A DNA stretch of 64,000 bases, taken from assembly GCF_051401765.1 (NCBI RefSeq), contig NW_027480546.1, positions 992,001 to 1,056,000 on the forward strand. Direction: 5' to 3'. Source of the stretch: Calliopsis andreniformis (Eukaryota; Arthropoda; Insecta; Hymenoptera; Andrenidae). Below, piece after piece: positions 1 through 13,400 of the stretch; position 1 is the first letter of the stretch, and every line of letters begins with the position of its first letter. A program made the translations under genes and the position numbers. The notes under the pieces were generated by a model. It was given only the letters and a program-made list of their open reading frames with translations. It was not told where the DNA came from and made no database searches.

Positions 1-1376
1 ATAATAAGCTTTGAAATAATCATAATAACCGTTATACTAGCCATAGTAACCATAAAAATCATAATAACTATAATAATCATAATAGTGATAATAATAACCG
101 TAATGAACTTGGAAATAATCATATTTATCATTATAATAGCAATAATAACAATAAAAATCATAATAGCCATAATAATCTGAATGTTGATCCTAATAATCAT
201 ACTAACAAGCATAATAATCATAGTGATCATCATAATAACTACAATAATCATAATAATCGTAATTGTAATGTTAATAAGCATAGCAATAATCACAATAATC
301 ATAGTAACCATAATAATCTTAATGATGATCATAATATCCATGATAATTATACCAAGATCCGTAATAATCATAATAATGATAATAATAACCATAATGGGTT
401 CGGAAATAACCATAATATACATCATACTAGCCATATCAACAATAATAGTCATAATAGCCATAATAATCATAATAATCGTAATAATAACAATAATGAACTT
501 GGAAATAACCGTAATAATTATTATAATAGTCATAATAGCAATAAAAATCACAATAGCCATAATAATCAGAATGGTGATCATAATAATCATACTAGCAACC
601 ATAATGATCATGGTAATCATCATAATAAACAGAATAGTCATGGAAATAATCTTAATAACCATTATTATTAACGTAATAACAATAATCATCGTAATAACCA
701 TAATGATCTTAATGATGACCATAATATTCACCATAATTATACCTAGACATATAATAATCAGAGTAATCATAATAATAAACATAATAAGCTTTGAAATAAT
801 CATAATAACATTTATACTAGCCATTATAACCATAATAATCATAATAACTGGAATAATCATAATGGCCGTAATAATCGCAATAACCATAGTTATCTTAATG
901 ATGATCATGATATTCATCATAATTATACCATGATCCATAATAATCATAGTAACCATAATAATAAACATAATAAGCTTTGAAATAATCATAATAACCGTTA
1001 TACTAGCCATAGTAACCATAATAATCATAATAACCATAATAATCATAATAATTATAGTAAGAACCATAATAAACTTGGAAATAATCATAATAAGCATTAT
1101 ACGAGCCATAATAATTGTAATAACTATAATAATCATACTAGTCATAATAATAACCATAATAAACTTGGAAATAATCATATTTATCTTTATAATAGCAATA
1201 ATAACCATAAAAATCATAATAGCCATAATAATCTAAATGTTGATCCTAATAATAATACTAACAACCATAATAATAATAGTGATCATCATAATAACGACAA
1301 TAATCATAATAATCGTAATTGTAATGTTAATAAGCATAGCAATAATCACAATAATCATAGTAACCATAATAATCTT
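1..1376 (+). repeat. Duplicated block a (copy at 8201-9576)
   Basis: This block reappears 8200 bp downstream. It holds the tail of one unit (1-180), a complete 1056-bp unit (181-1236) and the start of the next. Shared private features include ACTAACAAGCAT just after 201, where most units have ACTAACAACCAT, and AATAATGATAAT near 371. The match ends near 1376, where this copy keeps CTTAATGATG and the other has CTTAGTGATG. The two copies differ at a few scattered bases, for example near 826 and 863. It is a segmental duplication inside the array, probably from unequal exchange. Confidence 0.85.
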
Positions 1377-2691
1377 AATGATGATCATAATATCCATGAT
1401 AATTATACCAAGATCCGTAATAATCATAATAATGATAATAATAACCATAATGGGTTCGGAAATAACCATAATATACATCATACTAGCCATATCAACAATA
1501 ATAGTCATAATAGCCATAATAATCGCAATAGTCGTAATAATATCAATAATGAACTTGGAAATAATCGTAATAATCATTATAATAGTCATAATAGCCATAA
1601 AAATCACAATAGCCATAATAATCAGAATGGTGATCATAATAATCATACTAACAACCATAATGATCATAGTGATCATCATAATAACTACAATAATCATAAT
1701 AATCGTAATTATAATGTTTATAAGCTCAGCAATAATCACAATAATCAGAGTAACCATAATAATCTTAATGATGATCATAATATCCATGATAATTTTACCA
1801 AGACCCGTAATAATCATATTAAACATAATAATAACCATAATAGGTCCGGAAATAATCATAATATACTTTATACTAGCCATAACAACAATAATAGTCATAA
1901 TAGCCATAATAATCATAATAGTCGTAATAATAACCATAATGAACTTGGAAATAATCGTAATAATCATTACAATAGCCATAATAGCCATAAAAATCACAAT
2001 AGCCATAATAATCTGATTGGTGATCATAATAATCATACTAACAACCATAATGATCATAGTAATCATAATAATAAACAGAATAGTCATGGAAATAATCTTA
2101 ATAATCATGATTATTAACGTAATTACCATAATCATCGTAATAACCATAAAGATCTTAATGATGACCATAATATCTTTCATAATTATACTAAGACATATAA
2201 TAATCAGAGTAATCATAATAATAAACATAATAAGCTTTGAAATAATCATAATAACCTTTATACTAGCCATAATAACCATAATAATCATAATAACTAGAAT
2301 AATCATAATAGTCATAATAATCGCAATAACCATAATGATCTTAATGATGATCATGATATTCATCATAATTATACCAAGATCCATAATAAGCATAGTAACC
2401 ATAATAATAAACATAATAAGCTTTGAAATAATCATAATAACCGTTATACTAGCCATAGTAACCATAATAATCATAATAACCATAATAATCATAATAATTA
2501 TAGTAATAACCATAATAAGCTTTGAAATAATCATAATAACCGTTATACTAGCCATAGTAACCATAAAAATCATAATAACTATAATAATCATAATAGTGAT
2601 AATAATAACCGTAATAAACTTGGAAATAATCATATTTATCATTATAATAGCAATAATAACAATAAAAATCATAATAGCCATACTAATCTGA
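1237..2691 (+). repeat. Compound unit: 390 + 390 + 675 bp
   Basis: This segment is 1455 bp long and contains two 390-bp-type units in a row (1237-2016) followed by one 675-bp unit (2017-2691). Elsewhere a 390-type unit is normally followed directly by a 675-type unit. The second 390-type unit has diverged variants such as ATGTTTATAAGC near 1711 and ATAGGTCCGG near 1849. The boundary word between the first two units has CAGAATGG instead of CTGAATGG, so they run together in the Ile-rich frame. The arrangement fits gain or loss of one unit by unequal crossing-over. Confidence 0.8.
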
Positions 2692-3747
2692 ATGTTGATC
2701 CTAATAATCATACTAACAACCATAATAATCATAGTGATCATCATAATAACTACAATAATCATAATAATCGTAATTGTAATGTTAATAAGCATAGCAATAA
2801 TCACAATAATCATAGTAACCATAATAATCTTAATGATGATCATAATATCCATGATAATTATACCAAGATCCGTAATAATCATAATAATGATAATAATAAC
2901 CATAATGGGTTCGGAAATAACCATAATATACATCATACTAGCCATATCAACAATAATAGTCATAATAGCCATAATAATCATAATAATCGTAATAATAACA
3001 ATAATGAACTTGGAAATAATCGTAATAATTATTATAATAGTCATAATAGCCATAAAAATCACAATAGCCATAATAATCAGAATGGTGATCATAATAATCA
3101 TACTAGCAACCATAATGATCATGGTAATCATCATAATAAACAGAATAGTCATGGAAATAATCTTAATAACCATTATTATTAACGTAATAACCATAATCAT
3201 CGTAATAACCATAATGATCTTAATGTTGACCATAATATTCACCATAATTATACCTAGACATATAATAATCAGAGTAATCATAATAATAAACATAATAAGC
3301 TTTGAAATAATCATAATAACATTTATACTAGCCATAATAACCATAATAATCATAATAACTGGAATAATCATAATGGTCGTAATAATCGCAATAACCATAG
3401 TTATCTTAATGATGATCATGATATTCATCATAATTATACCATGATCCATAATAATCACAGTAACCATAATAATAAACATAATAAGCTTTGAAATAATCAT
3501 AATAACCGTTATACTAGCCATAGTAACCATAATAATCATAATAACCATAATAATCATAATAATTATAGTAAGAACCATAATAAACTTGGAAATAATCATA
3601 ATAAGCATTATACGAGCCATAATAATCGTAATAACTGTAATAATCATACTAGTCATAATAATAACCATAATAAACTTGGAAATAATCATATTTATCTTTA
3701 TAATAGCAATAATAACCATAAAAATCATAATAGCCATAATAATCTAA

Positions 3748-4137
3748 ATGTTGATCCTAATAATAATACTAACAACCATAATAATAATAGTGATCATCAT
3801 AATAACGACAATAATCATAATAATCGTAATTGTAATGTTAATAAGCATAGCAATAATCACAATAATCATAGTAACCATAATAATCTTAGTGATGATCATA
3901 ATATCCATGATAATTATACCAAGATCCGTAATAACCATAATAATCATAATAGTAACCACAATGGGTTCGGAAATAATCATAATATACATTATACTAGCCA
4001 TATCAATCATAATAGTCATAATAGCCATAATAATCGCAATAGTCGTAATAATAACAATAATGAACTTGGAAATGATCATATTTATCATTATAATAGCAAT
4101 AATAATCATAAAGATCATAATAGCCATAATAATCTGA
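3748..4137 (+). repeat. 390-bp-type satellite unit (variant Y)
   Basis: A complete 390-bp unit followed at once by a second 390-type unit. Compared by hand with its neighbour 4138-4527 there are 25 base differences and no length change. By phase in the Ile-rich frame they fall 8, 8 and 9 on the three codon positions, which gives no sign of protein-level selection. Its last third (AATGATCATATTTATCATT near 4071) belongs to the 675-type tail rather than the usual 390-type tail (AATCGTTATAATCATT), so this is itself a recombinant unit. Paralogues lie at 10493-10882 and 16182-16571. Confidence 0.85.
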
Positions 4138-4527
4138 ATGTTGATCCTAATAATCATACTAACAACCATAATAATCATATTGATCATCATAATAACTACA
4201 ATAATCATAATAATCGTAATTGTAATGTTAATAAGCATAGCAATAATCACAATAATCATAGTAACCATAATAATCTTAATGATGATCATAATATCCATGA
4301 TAATTATACCAAGATCCGTAATAATCATAATAATCATAATAATAACCATAATGGGTTCGGAAATACTCATAATATACATTATACTAGCCATATCAACCAT
4401 AATAGTCATAATAGCCATAATAATCATAATAGTCGTAATAATAACAATAATGAACTTGGAAACAATCGTTATAATCATTATAATAGTCATAATAGCAATA
4501 AAAATCACAATAGCCATAATAATCTGA
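4138..4527 (+). repeat. 390-bp-type satellite unit (reference form)
   Basis: This is the standard 390-bp form. It opens with ATGTTGATCC, carries the landmark GGGTTCGGAAATA near 4355, then CATTATACTAGCCAT, and ends in ATAATCTGA before the 675-type unit starts. CpG dinucleotides are few and sit at conserved sites (TTCGG, AATCGTAAT, ATCCGTAAT). Related copies open the units at 5203, 10883, 11948, 13013, 16572 and 17637. Confidence 0.85.
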
Positions 4528-5202
4528 ATGGTGATCATAATAATCATACTAACAACCATAATGATCATAGTAATCATCATAATAAACAGAATAGTCATGG
4601 AAATAGTCTTAATAATCGTCATTATTAACGTAATAACCATAATCACCTTAATAACCATAATGATCTCAATGATGACCATAATATACATCATAATTATACT
4701 AAGACAAACAATAATCGGAGTAGTCATAATAATAAACATAATAAGCTTTGAAATAATCATAATAACCTTTATACTAGCCATAATAACCATAATAATCATA
4801 ATACCTAGAATAATCATAATAGTCATAATAATCGCAATAACCATAATGATCTTAATGATGATCATGATATTCATCATAATTATACCAAGATCCATAATAA
4901 GCATAGTAACCATAATAATAAACATAATAAGCTTTGAAATAATCATAATAACCGTTATACTAGCCTTAGCAACCATAATAATCATAATAACCATAATAAT
5001 CATAATAATTATAGTAATAACCATAATAAGCTTTGAAATAATCATAATAACCGTTATACTAGCCATAGTAACCATAATAATCATAATAACTATAATAATC
5101 ATAATAGTGATAATAATAATCGTAATAAACTTGGAAATAATCATATTTATCATTATAATAGCAATAATAACCATAAAAATCATAATAGCCATAATAATCT
5201 GA
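4528..5202 (+). repeat. 675-bp-type satellite unit with 99-bp monomers
   Basis: A complete 675-bp-type unit. The landmark word GAAAT, in AAGCTTTGAAATAATC or ACTTGGAAATAATC, has its G at 4936, 5035 and 5134, exactly 99 bp apart, so 4936-5133 is two adjacent 99-bp monomers. Both contain CCGTTATACTAGCC a few bases after the landmark. Other landmark spacings (about 141-186 bp) show that monomers elsewhere in the unit have been partly deleted or expanded. This is the clearest view of the layer between the triplet texture and the 1065-bp unit. Confidence 0.8.
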
Positions 5203-7282
5203 ATGTTGATCCTAATAATCATACTAACAACCATAATGATCATAGTGATCATCATAATAACTACAATAATCATAATAATCGTAATTGTAATCTTAATAAG
5301 CTTAGCAACAATCACAATAATCATAGTAACCATAATAATCTTAATGATGATCATAATATCCATGATAATTATACCAAGATCCGTAATAATCATAATAATC
5401 ATAAAAATAACCATAATGGGTTCGGAAATAATCATAATATACATTATACTAGCCATATCAACCATAATAGTCATAATAGCCATAATAATCATAATAGTCG
5501 TAATAATAACAATAATGAACTCGGAAATAATCGTTATAATCATTATAATAGTCATAATAGCAATAAAAATCACAATAGCCATAATAATCTGAGTGGTGAT
5601 CATAATAATCATACTAACAACCATAATGATCATAGTAATCATCATAATAAACAGAATAGTCATGGAAATAATCTTAATAATCGTTATTATTAACGTAATA
5701 ACCATAATCACCTTAATAACAATAATGATCTCAATGATGACCATAATATTCATCATAATTATACTAAGACAAACAATAATCAGAGTAATCATAGTAATAA
5801 TCATAATAAGCTTTGAAATAATCATAATAACCTTTATACTAGCCATAATAACCATAATAATCATAATAACTAGAATAATCATAATAGTCATAATAATCGC
5901 AATAACCATAATGATCTTAATGATGATCATGATATTCATCATAATTATACAAAGATCCATAATAAGCATAGTAACCATAATAATAAACATAATAAGCTTT
6001 GAAATAATCATAATAACCGTTATACTAGCCTTAGTAACCATAATAATCATAATAACCATAATAATCATAATAATTATAGTAATAACCATAATAAGCTTTG
6101 GAATAATCATAATAACCGTTATACTAACCATAGTAACCATAATAATCATAATAACTATAATAATCATAATAGTGATAATAATAACCGTAATAAACATGGA
6201 AATAATCATATTTATTATTATAATAGCAATAATAACCATAAAAATCATAATAGCCATAATAATCTGAATGTTGATCCTAATAATCATACTAACAACCAAA
6301 ATGATCATAGTGGTCATCATAATAACTACAATAATCATAATAATCGTAATTGTAATGTTAATAAGCATAGCAATAATCACAATAATCATAGTAACCATAA
6401 TAATCTTAATGATGATCATAATATCCATGATAATTATACCAAGATCCGTAATAATCATAATAATCATAATAATAACCCTAATCTGTTCGGAAATGATCAT
6501 AATATACATTATACTTGCCATAACAACCATAATAGTCATAGTAGCCATAATAATCATAATAGTCGTAATAATAACAATAATGAACTTGGAAATAATGGTA
6601 ATAATCATTATAATAGTCATAATAGCAATAAAAATCACAATAGCCATAATAATCAGAATGGTGATCATAATAATCATACTAGCAACCATAATGATCATAG
6701 TAATCATCATAATAAACAGAATAGTCACTGAAATAATCTTAATAATCATTATTATTAACGTAATAACCATAATGATCTTAATGATGACCATAATATTCAT
6801 CATAATTATACCTAGACATATAATAATCAGAGTAATCATAATAATAAGCATAATAAGCTTTGAAATAATCATAATAACCTTAATACTAGCCATAATAACC
6901 ATAATAATCATAATAACTAGAGTAATCGTAATAGTCGTAATAATCGCAATAACCATAATGATCTTAATGATGATCATTATATTCATCATAATTATACCAA
7001 GATCCATAATAATCATAGTAACCATAATAATAAACATTATGAGCTTTGAAATAATCATAATAACCATTATACTTGCCATAGTAGCAATAATAATCATAAT
7101 AACCATACTCATCATAATAATTATAATAATAACCATAATAAGCTTGGAAATAATCATAATAAGCATTATACTAGCCATAATAGTCATAATAATCATAATA
7201 ACTATAATAATCATAATAGTCATAATAATAACCATAATAAACATGGAAGTAATCATATTTATCATTATAATAGCAATAATAA

Positions 7283-7285
7283 CCC
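7283..7285 (+). other. Extra C shifting the triplet phase
   Basis: The sequence here is AATAACCCATAAAAATC, where every standard unit has AATAACCATAAAAATC. The added base moves the triplet register by +1: Ile-rich 390-type starts are at positions equal to 1 modulo 3 before it and 2 modulo 3 after it, until the same insertion is met again at 14046. In the Ile-rich frame it causes a switch to the Asn/His frame for about 170 codons. Confidence 0.85.
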
Positions 7286-8200
7286 ATAAAAATCATAATA
7301 GCCATAATAATCTCAATGTTGATCATAATCATCGTACTAACAGCCATAATAATCATAGTGATCATCATAATAACTACAATAATGATAATAATCGTAATTG
7401 TAATGTTAATAAGCATAGTAATAATCACAATAATCATAGAAACCATAATAATCTTAATGATGATCATAACATCCATGATAATTATACCAAGATCCGTAAT
7501 AATCATAATAATCATAATAATAACCATAATAGGTTCGGAAATAATCATAATATACATTATACTACCCCTAACAACTATAATAGTCATAATAGCCGTAATA
7601 ATCATAATAGTCGTAATAATAACAATAATGAACTTGGAAATAATCGTAATAATCATTATAATAGCCATAATAGCAATAAAAATCACAATAGCCATAATAA
7701 TCAGAATGGTGATCATAATAATCATACTAACAACCATAATGATCATAGTAATCATCATAATAAACAGAATAGTCATGGAAATAATTTTAATAATGGTTAT
7801 TATTAACGTAATAACCATAATCACCTTAATAACCATAATGATCTCAATGATGACAATAATATTCATCATAATTATACTAAGACAAATAATAATCAGAGTA
7901 ATCATAATAATAAACAAAATAAGCTTTGAAATAATCATAATAACCTTTATACTAGCCATAATAACCATAATAATCATAATAACTAGAATAATCATAATAG
8001 TCATAATAATCGCAATAACCATAATGATCTTAATGATGATCATGATATTCATCATAATTATACCAAGATCCATAGTAAGCATAGTAACCATAATAATAAA
8101 CATAATAAGCTTTGAAATAATCATAATAACCGTTATACTAGCCTTAGCAACCATAATAATCATAAGAACCATAATAATCATAATAATTATAGTAATAACC

Positions 8201-9576
8201 ATAATAAGCTTTGAAATAATCATAATAACCGTTATACTAGCCATAGTAACCATAAAAATCATAATAACTATAATAATCATAATAGTGATAATAATAACCG
8301 TAATGAACTTGGAAATAATCATATTTATCATTATAATAGCAATAATAACAATAAAAATCATAATAGCCATAATAATCTGAATGTTGATCCTAATAATCAT
8401 ACTAACAAGCATAATAATCATAGTGATCATCATAATAACTACAATAATCATAATAATCGTAATTGTAATGTTAATAAGCATAGCAATAATCACAATAATC
8501 ATAGTAACCATAATAATCTTAATGATGATCATAATATCCATGATAATTATACCAAGATCCGTAATAATCATAATAATGATAATAATAACCATAATGGGTT
8601 CGGAAATAACCATAACATACATCATACTAGCCATATCAACAATAATAGTCATAATAGCCATAATAATCATAATAATCGTAATAATAACAATAATGAACTT
8701 GGAAATAATCGTAATAATTATTATAATAGTCATAATAGCCATAAAAATCACAATAGCCATAATAATCAGAATGGTGATCATAATAATCATACTAGCAACC
8801 ATAATGATCATGGTAATCATCATAATAAACAGAATAGTCATGGAAATAATCTTAATAACCATTATTATTAACGTAATAACCATAATCATCGTAATAACCA
8901 TAATGATCTTAATGATGACCATAATATTCACCATAATTATACCTAGACATATAATAATCAGCGTAATCATAATAATAAACATAATAAGCTTTGAAATAAT
9001 CATAATAACATTTATACTAGCCATAGTAACCATAATAATCATAGTAACTGGAATAATCATAATGGTCGTAATAATCGCAATAACCATAGTTATCTTAATG
9101 ATGATCATGATATTCATCATAATTATACCATGATCCATAATAATCATCGTAACCATAATAATAAACATAATAAGCTTTGAAATAATCATAATAACCGTTA
9201 TACTAGCCATAGTAACCATAATAATCATAATAACCATAATAATCATAATAATTATAGTAAGAACCATAATAAACTTGGAAATAATCATAATAAGCATTAT
9301 ACGAGCCATAATAATCGTAATAACTATAATAATCATACTAGTCATAATAATAACCATAATAAACTTGGAAATAATCATATTTATCTTTATAATAGCAATA
9401 ATAACCATAAAAATCATAATAGCCATAATAATCTAAATGTTGATCCTAATAATAATACTAACAACCATAATAATAATAGTGATCATCATAATAACGACAA
9501 TAATCATAATAATCGTAATTGTAATGTTAATAAGCATAGCAATAATCACAATAATCATAGTAACCATAATAATCTT
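8201..9576 (+). repeat. Duplicated block a' (copy of 1-1376)
   Basis: The second copy of the block found at the left edge, offset 8200 bp. It includes the unit tail to 8380, the 1056-bp unit 8381-9436 with the same ACTAACAAGCAT variant, and the first 140 bp of the next unit. The offset is not a multiple of three, because the extra C at 7283-7285 lies between the copies. Confidence 0.85.
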
Positions 9577-10492
9577 AGTGATGATCATAATATCCATGAT
9601 AATTATACCAAGATCCGTAATAACCATAATAATCATAATAGTAACCACAATGGGTTCGGAAATAATCATAATATACATCATACTAGCCATATCAACAATA
9701 ATAGTCATAATAGCCATAATAATCATAATAATCGTAATAATAACAATAATGAACTTGGAAATAATCGTAATAATTATTATAATAGTCATAATAGCCATAA
9801 AAATCACAATAGCCATAATAATCAGAATGGTGATCATAATAATCATACTAGCAACCATAATGATCATGGTAATCATCATAATAAACAGAATAGTCATGGA
9901 AATAATCTTAATAACCATTATTATTAACGTAATAACCATAATCATCGTAATAACCATAATGATCTTAATGATGACCATAATATTCACCATAATTATACCT
10001 AGACATATAATAATCAGCGTAATCATAATAATAAACATAATAAGCTTTGAAATAATCATAATAACACTTATACTAGCCATAATAACCATAATAATCATAG
10101 TAACTGGAATAATCATAATGGTCGTAATAATCGCAATAACCATAGTTATCTTAATGATGATCATGATATTCATCATAATTATACAATGATCCATAATAAT
10201 CATCGTAACCATAATAATAAACATAATAAGCTTTGAAATAATCATAATAACCGTTATACTAGCCATAGTAACCATAATAATCATAATAACCATAATAATC
10301 ATAATAATTATAGTAAGAACCATAATAAACTTGGAAATAATCATAATAAGCATTATACGAGCCATAATAATCGTAATAACTATAATAATCATACTAGTCA
10401 TAATAATAACCATAATAAACTTGGAAATAATCATATTTATCTTTATAATAGCAATAATAACCATAAAAATCATAATAGCCATAATAATCTAA
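9437..10492 (+). repeat. 1056-bp unit, tandem to 8381-9436
   Basis: A second 1056-bp unit following the one at 8381. It carries the private variants ATAACATTTATACT or ATAACACTTATACT, CATCGTAACC and TAAGAACC that mark the 1056-bp class. Its beginning has the CTTAGTGATG and GTAACCACAATGGG variants of the 3748/10493/16182 unit class, so it is a join of a 390-type Y start with a 1056-type body. Confidence 0.8.
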
Positions 10493-13400
10493 ATGTTGAT
10501 CCTAATAATAATACTAACAACCATAATAATAATAGTGATCATCATAATAACGACAATAATCATAATAATCGTAATTGTAATGTTAATAAGCATAGCAATA
10601 ATCACAATAATCATAGTAACCATAATAATCTTAGTGATGATCATAATATCCATGATAATTATACCAAGATCCGTAATAACCATAATAATCATAATAGTAA
10701 CCACAATGGGTTCGGAAATAATCATAATATACATTATACTAGCCATATCAATCATAATAGTCATAATAGCCATAATAATCGCAATAGTCGTAATAATAAC
10801 TATAATGAACTTGGAAATAATCATATTTATCATTATAATAGCAATAATAATCATAAAGATCATAATAGCCATAATAATCTGAATGTTGATCCTAATAATC
10901 ATACTAACAACCATAATAATCATATTGATCGTCATAATAACTACAATAATCATAATAATCGTAATTGTAATGTTAATAAGCATAGAAATAATCACAATAA
11001 TCATAGTAACCATAATAATCTTAATGATGATCATAATATCCATGATAATTATACCAAGATCCGTAATAATCATAATAATCATAATAATAACCATAATGGG
11101 TTCGGAAATAATCATAATATACATTATACTAGCCATATCAACCATAATAGTCATAATAGCCATAATAATCATAATAGTCGTAATAATAACAATAATGAAC
11201 TTGGAAATAATCGTTATAATCATTATAATAGTCATAATAGCAATAAAAATCACAATAGCCATAATAATCTGAATGGTGATCATAATAATCATACTAACAA
11301 CCATAATGATCATAGTAATCATCATAATAAACAGAATAGTCATGGAAATAGTCTTAATAATCGTTATTATTAACGTAATAACCATAATCACCTTAATAAC
11401 CATAATGATCTCAATGATGACCATGATATACATCATAATTATACTAAGACAAAGAATAATCAGAGTAGTCATAATAATAAACATAATAAGCTTTGAAATA
11501 ATCATAATAACCTTTATACTAGCCATAATAACCATAATAATCATAATACCTAGAATAATCATAATAGTCATAATAATCGCAATAACCATAATGATCTTAA
11601 TGATGATCATGATATTCATCATAATTATACCAAGATCCATAATAAGCATAGTAACCATAATAATAAACATAATAAGCTTTGAAATAATCATAATAACCGT
11701 TCTACTAGCCTTAGCAACCATAATAATCATAATAACCATAATAATCATAATAATTATAGTAATAACCATAATAAGCTTTGAAATAATCATAATAACCGTT
11801 ATACTAGCCATAGTAACCATAATAATCATAATAACTATAATAATCATAATAGTGATAATAATAACCGTAATAAACTTGGAAATAATCATATTTATCATTA
11901 TAATAGCAATAATAACCATAAAAATCATAATAGCCATAATAATCTGAATGTTGATCCTAATAATCATACTAACAACCATAATGATCATAGTGATCATCAT
12001 AATAACTACAATAATCATAATAATCGTAATTGTAATGTTAATAAGCATAGCAATAATCACAATAATCATAGTAACCATAATAATCTTAATGATGATCATA
12101 ATATCCATGGTAATTATACCAAGATCCGTAATAATCATAATAATCATAATAATAACCATAATGGGTTCGGAAATAATCATAATATACATTATACTAGCCA
12201 TATCAACCATAATAGTCATAATAGCCATAATAATCATAATAGTCGTAATAATAACAATAATGAACTTGGAAATAATCGTTGTAATCATTATAATAGTCAT
12301 AATAGCAATAAAAATCACAATAGCCATAATAATCTGAATGGTGATCATAATAATCATACCAACAATCATAATGATCATAGTAATCATCATAATAAACAGA
12401 ATAGTCATGGAAATAATCTTAATAATCGTTATTATTAACGTAATAACCATAATCACCTTAATAACCATAATGATCTCAATGATGACCATAATATTCATCA
12501 TAATTATACTAAGACAAACAATAATCAGAGTAATCATAATAGTAAACATAATAAGCTTTGAAATAATCATAATAACCTTTATACTAGCCATAATAACCAT
12601 AATAATCATAATAACTAGAATAATCATAATAGTCATAACAATCGCAATAACCATAATGATCTTAATGATGATCATGATATTCATCATAATTATACCAAGA
12701 TCCATAATAAGCATAGTAACCATAATAATAAACATAATAAGCTTTGAAATAATCATAATAACCGTTATACTAGCCTTAGCAACCATAATAATCATAATAA
12801 CCATAATAATCATAATAATTATAGTAATAACCATAATAAGCTTTGAAATAATCATAATAACCGTTATACTAGCCATAGTAACCATAATAATCATAATAAC
12901 TATAATAATCATAATAGTGATAATAATAACCGTAATAAACATGGAAATAATCATATTTATCATTATAATAGCAATAATAACCATAAAAATCATAATAGCC
13001 ATAATAATCTGAATGTTGATCCTAATAATCATACTAACAACCATAATGATCATAGTGATCATCATAATAACTACAATAATCATAATAATCGTAATTGTAA
13101 TGTTAATAAGCATAGCAATAATCACAATAATCATAGTAACCATAATAATCTTAATGATGATCATAATATCCATGGTAATTATACCAAGATCCGTAATAAT
13201 CATAATAATCATAATAATAACCATAATGGGTTCGGAAATAATCATAATATACATTATACTAGCCATATCAACCATAATAGTCATAATAGCCATAATAATC
13301 ATAATAGTCGTAATAATAACAATAATGAACTTGGAAATAATCGTTGTAATCATTATAATAGTCATAATAGCAATAAAAATCACAATAGCCATAATAATCT

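Larger units (their letters stand above)
2500..5202 (+). repeat. Duplicated block c (copy at about 14934-17636)
   Basis: About 2.7 kb reappears at an offset of 12434 bp. Shared private variants include CCATACTAATCTG near 2678 (and 15112) in place of the usual CCATAATAATCTG, and the 1056-bp unit 2692-3747, whose translation matches that of 15126-16181. One difference is in the 675-type unit (GATGACCATAATATACATC near 4670 against GATGAACATAATATACATC in the copy). The left edge is approximate because the repeat itself hides the breakpoint. After 5202 the two copies continue into different unit variants. Confidence 0.8.
3748..8200 (+). repeat. Duplicated block d (copy at 10493-14934)
   Basis: About 4.45 kb reappears starting at 10493. 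The offset is 6745 bp up to the middle of the third 1065 unit and 6763 bp after it, because an 18-bp stretch is present in the copy but absent here. Both copies carry the same extra C (7283-7285 and 14046-14048), so that insertion predates the duplication. A second 18-bp length difference, in the opposite direction, lies near 8150-8170, where this copy has the longer form. The copies also differ at scattered bases. Confidence 0.82.
4138..8380 (+). repeat. Four tandem ~1065-bp units
   Basis: Four consecutive 390+675 units: 4138-5202 (1065 bp), 5203-6267 (1065 bp), 6268-7315 (1048 bp) and 7316-8380 (1065 bp). The third is short because it lacks 18 bp in its 675 part (around 6750-6770, where the CACCTTAATAACC segment is missing) and has one extra C near 7284. 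The regular 1065-bp period is the main secondary repeat of the left arm. The equivalent run at 10883-15125 is a duplicate. Confidence 0.88.

Noticed and set aside
4350..4370. Possible CENP-B box around GGGTTCGGAAATAATC
   Set aside because: The word has TTCG but lacks the required CGGG at the proper distance, so it is not a match to the known box.
4138..5202. Tandem small open frames (129 and 224 codons) with regular ATG starts and TGA stops
   Set aside because: The ATG follows TGA because the unit boundary word ATCTGAATG contains both. Starts and stops recur with the repeat and say nothing about genes.
7316..7806. Asn/His-rich open frame resembling low-complexity proteins of AT-rich protists
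   Set aside because: It is the third phase of the same triplet repeat, exposed by the extra C at 7283-7285. In other units this phase is interrupted by TGA in AAGCTTTGA and TAA in TATTAACG, and it is open for only about 200 codons.
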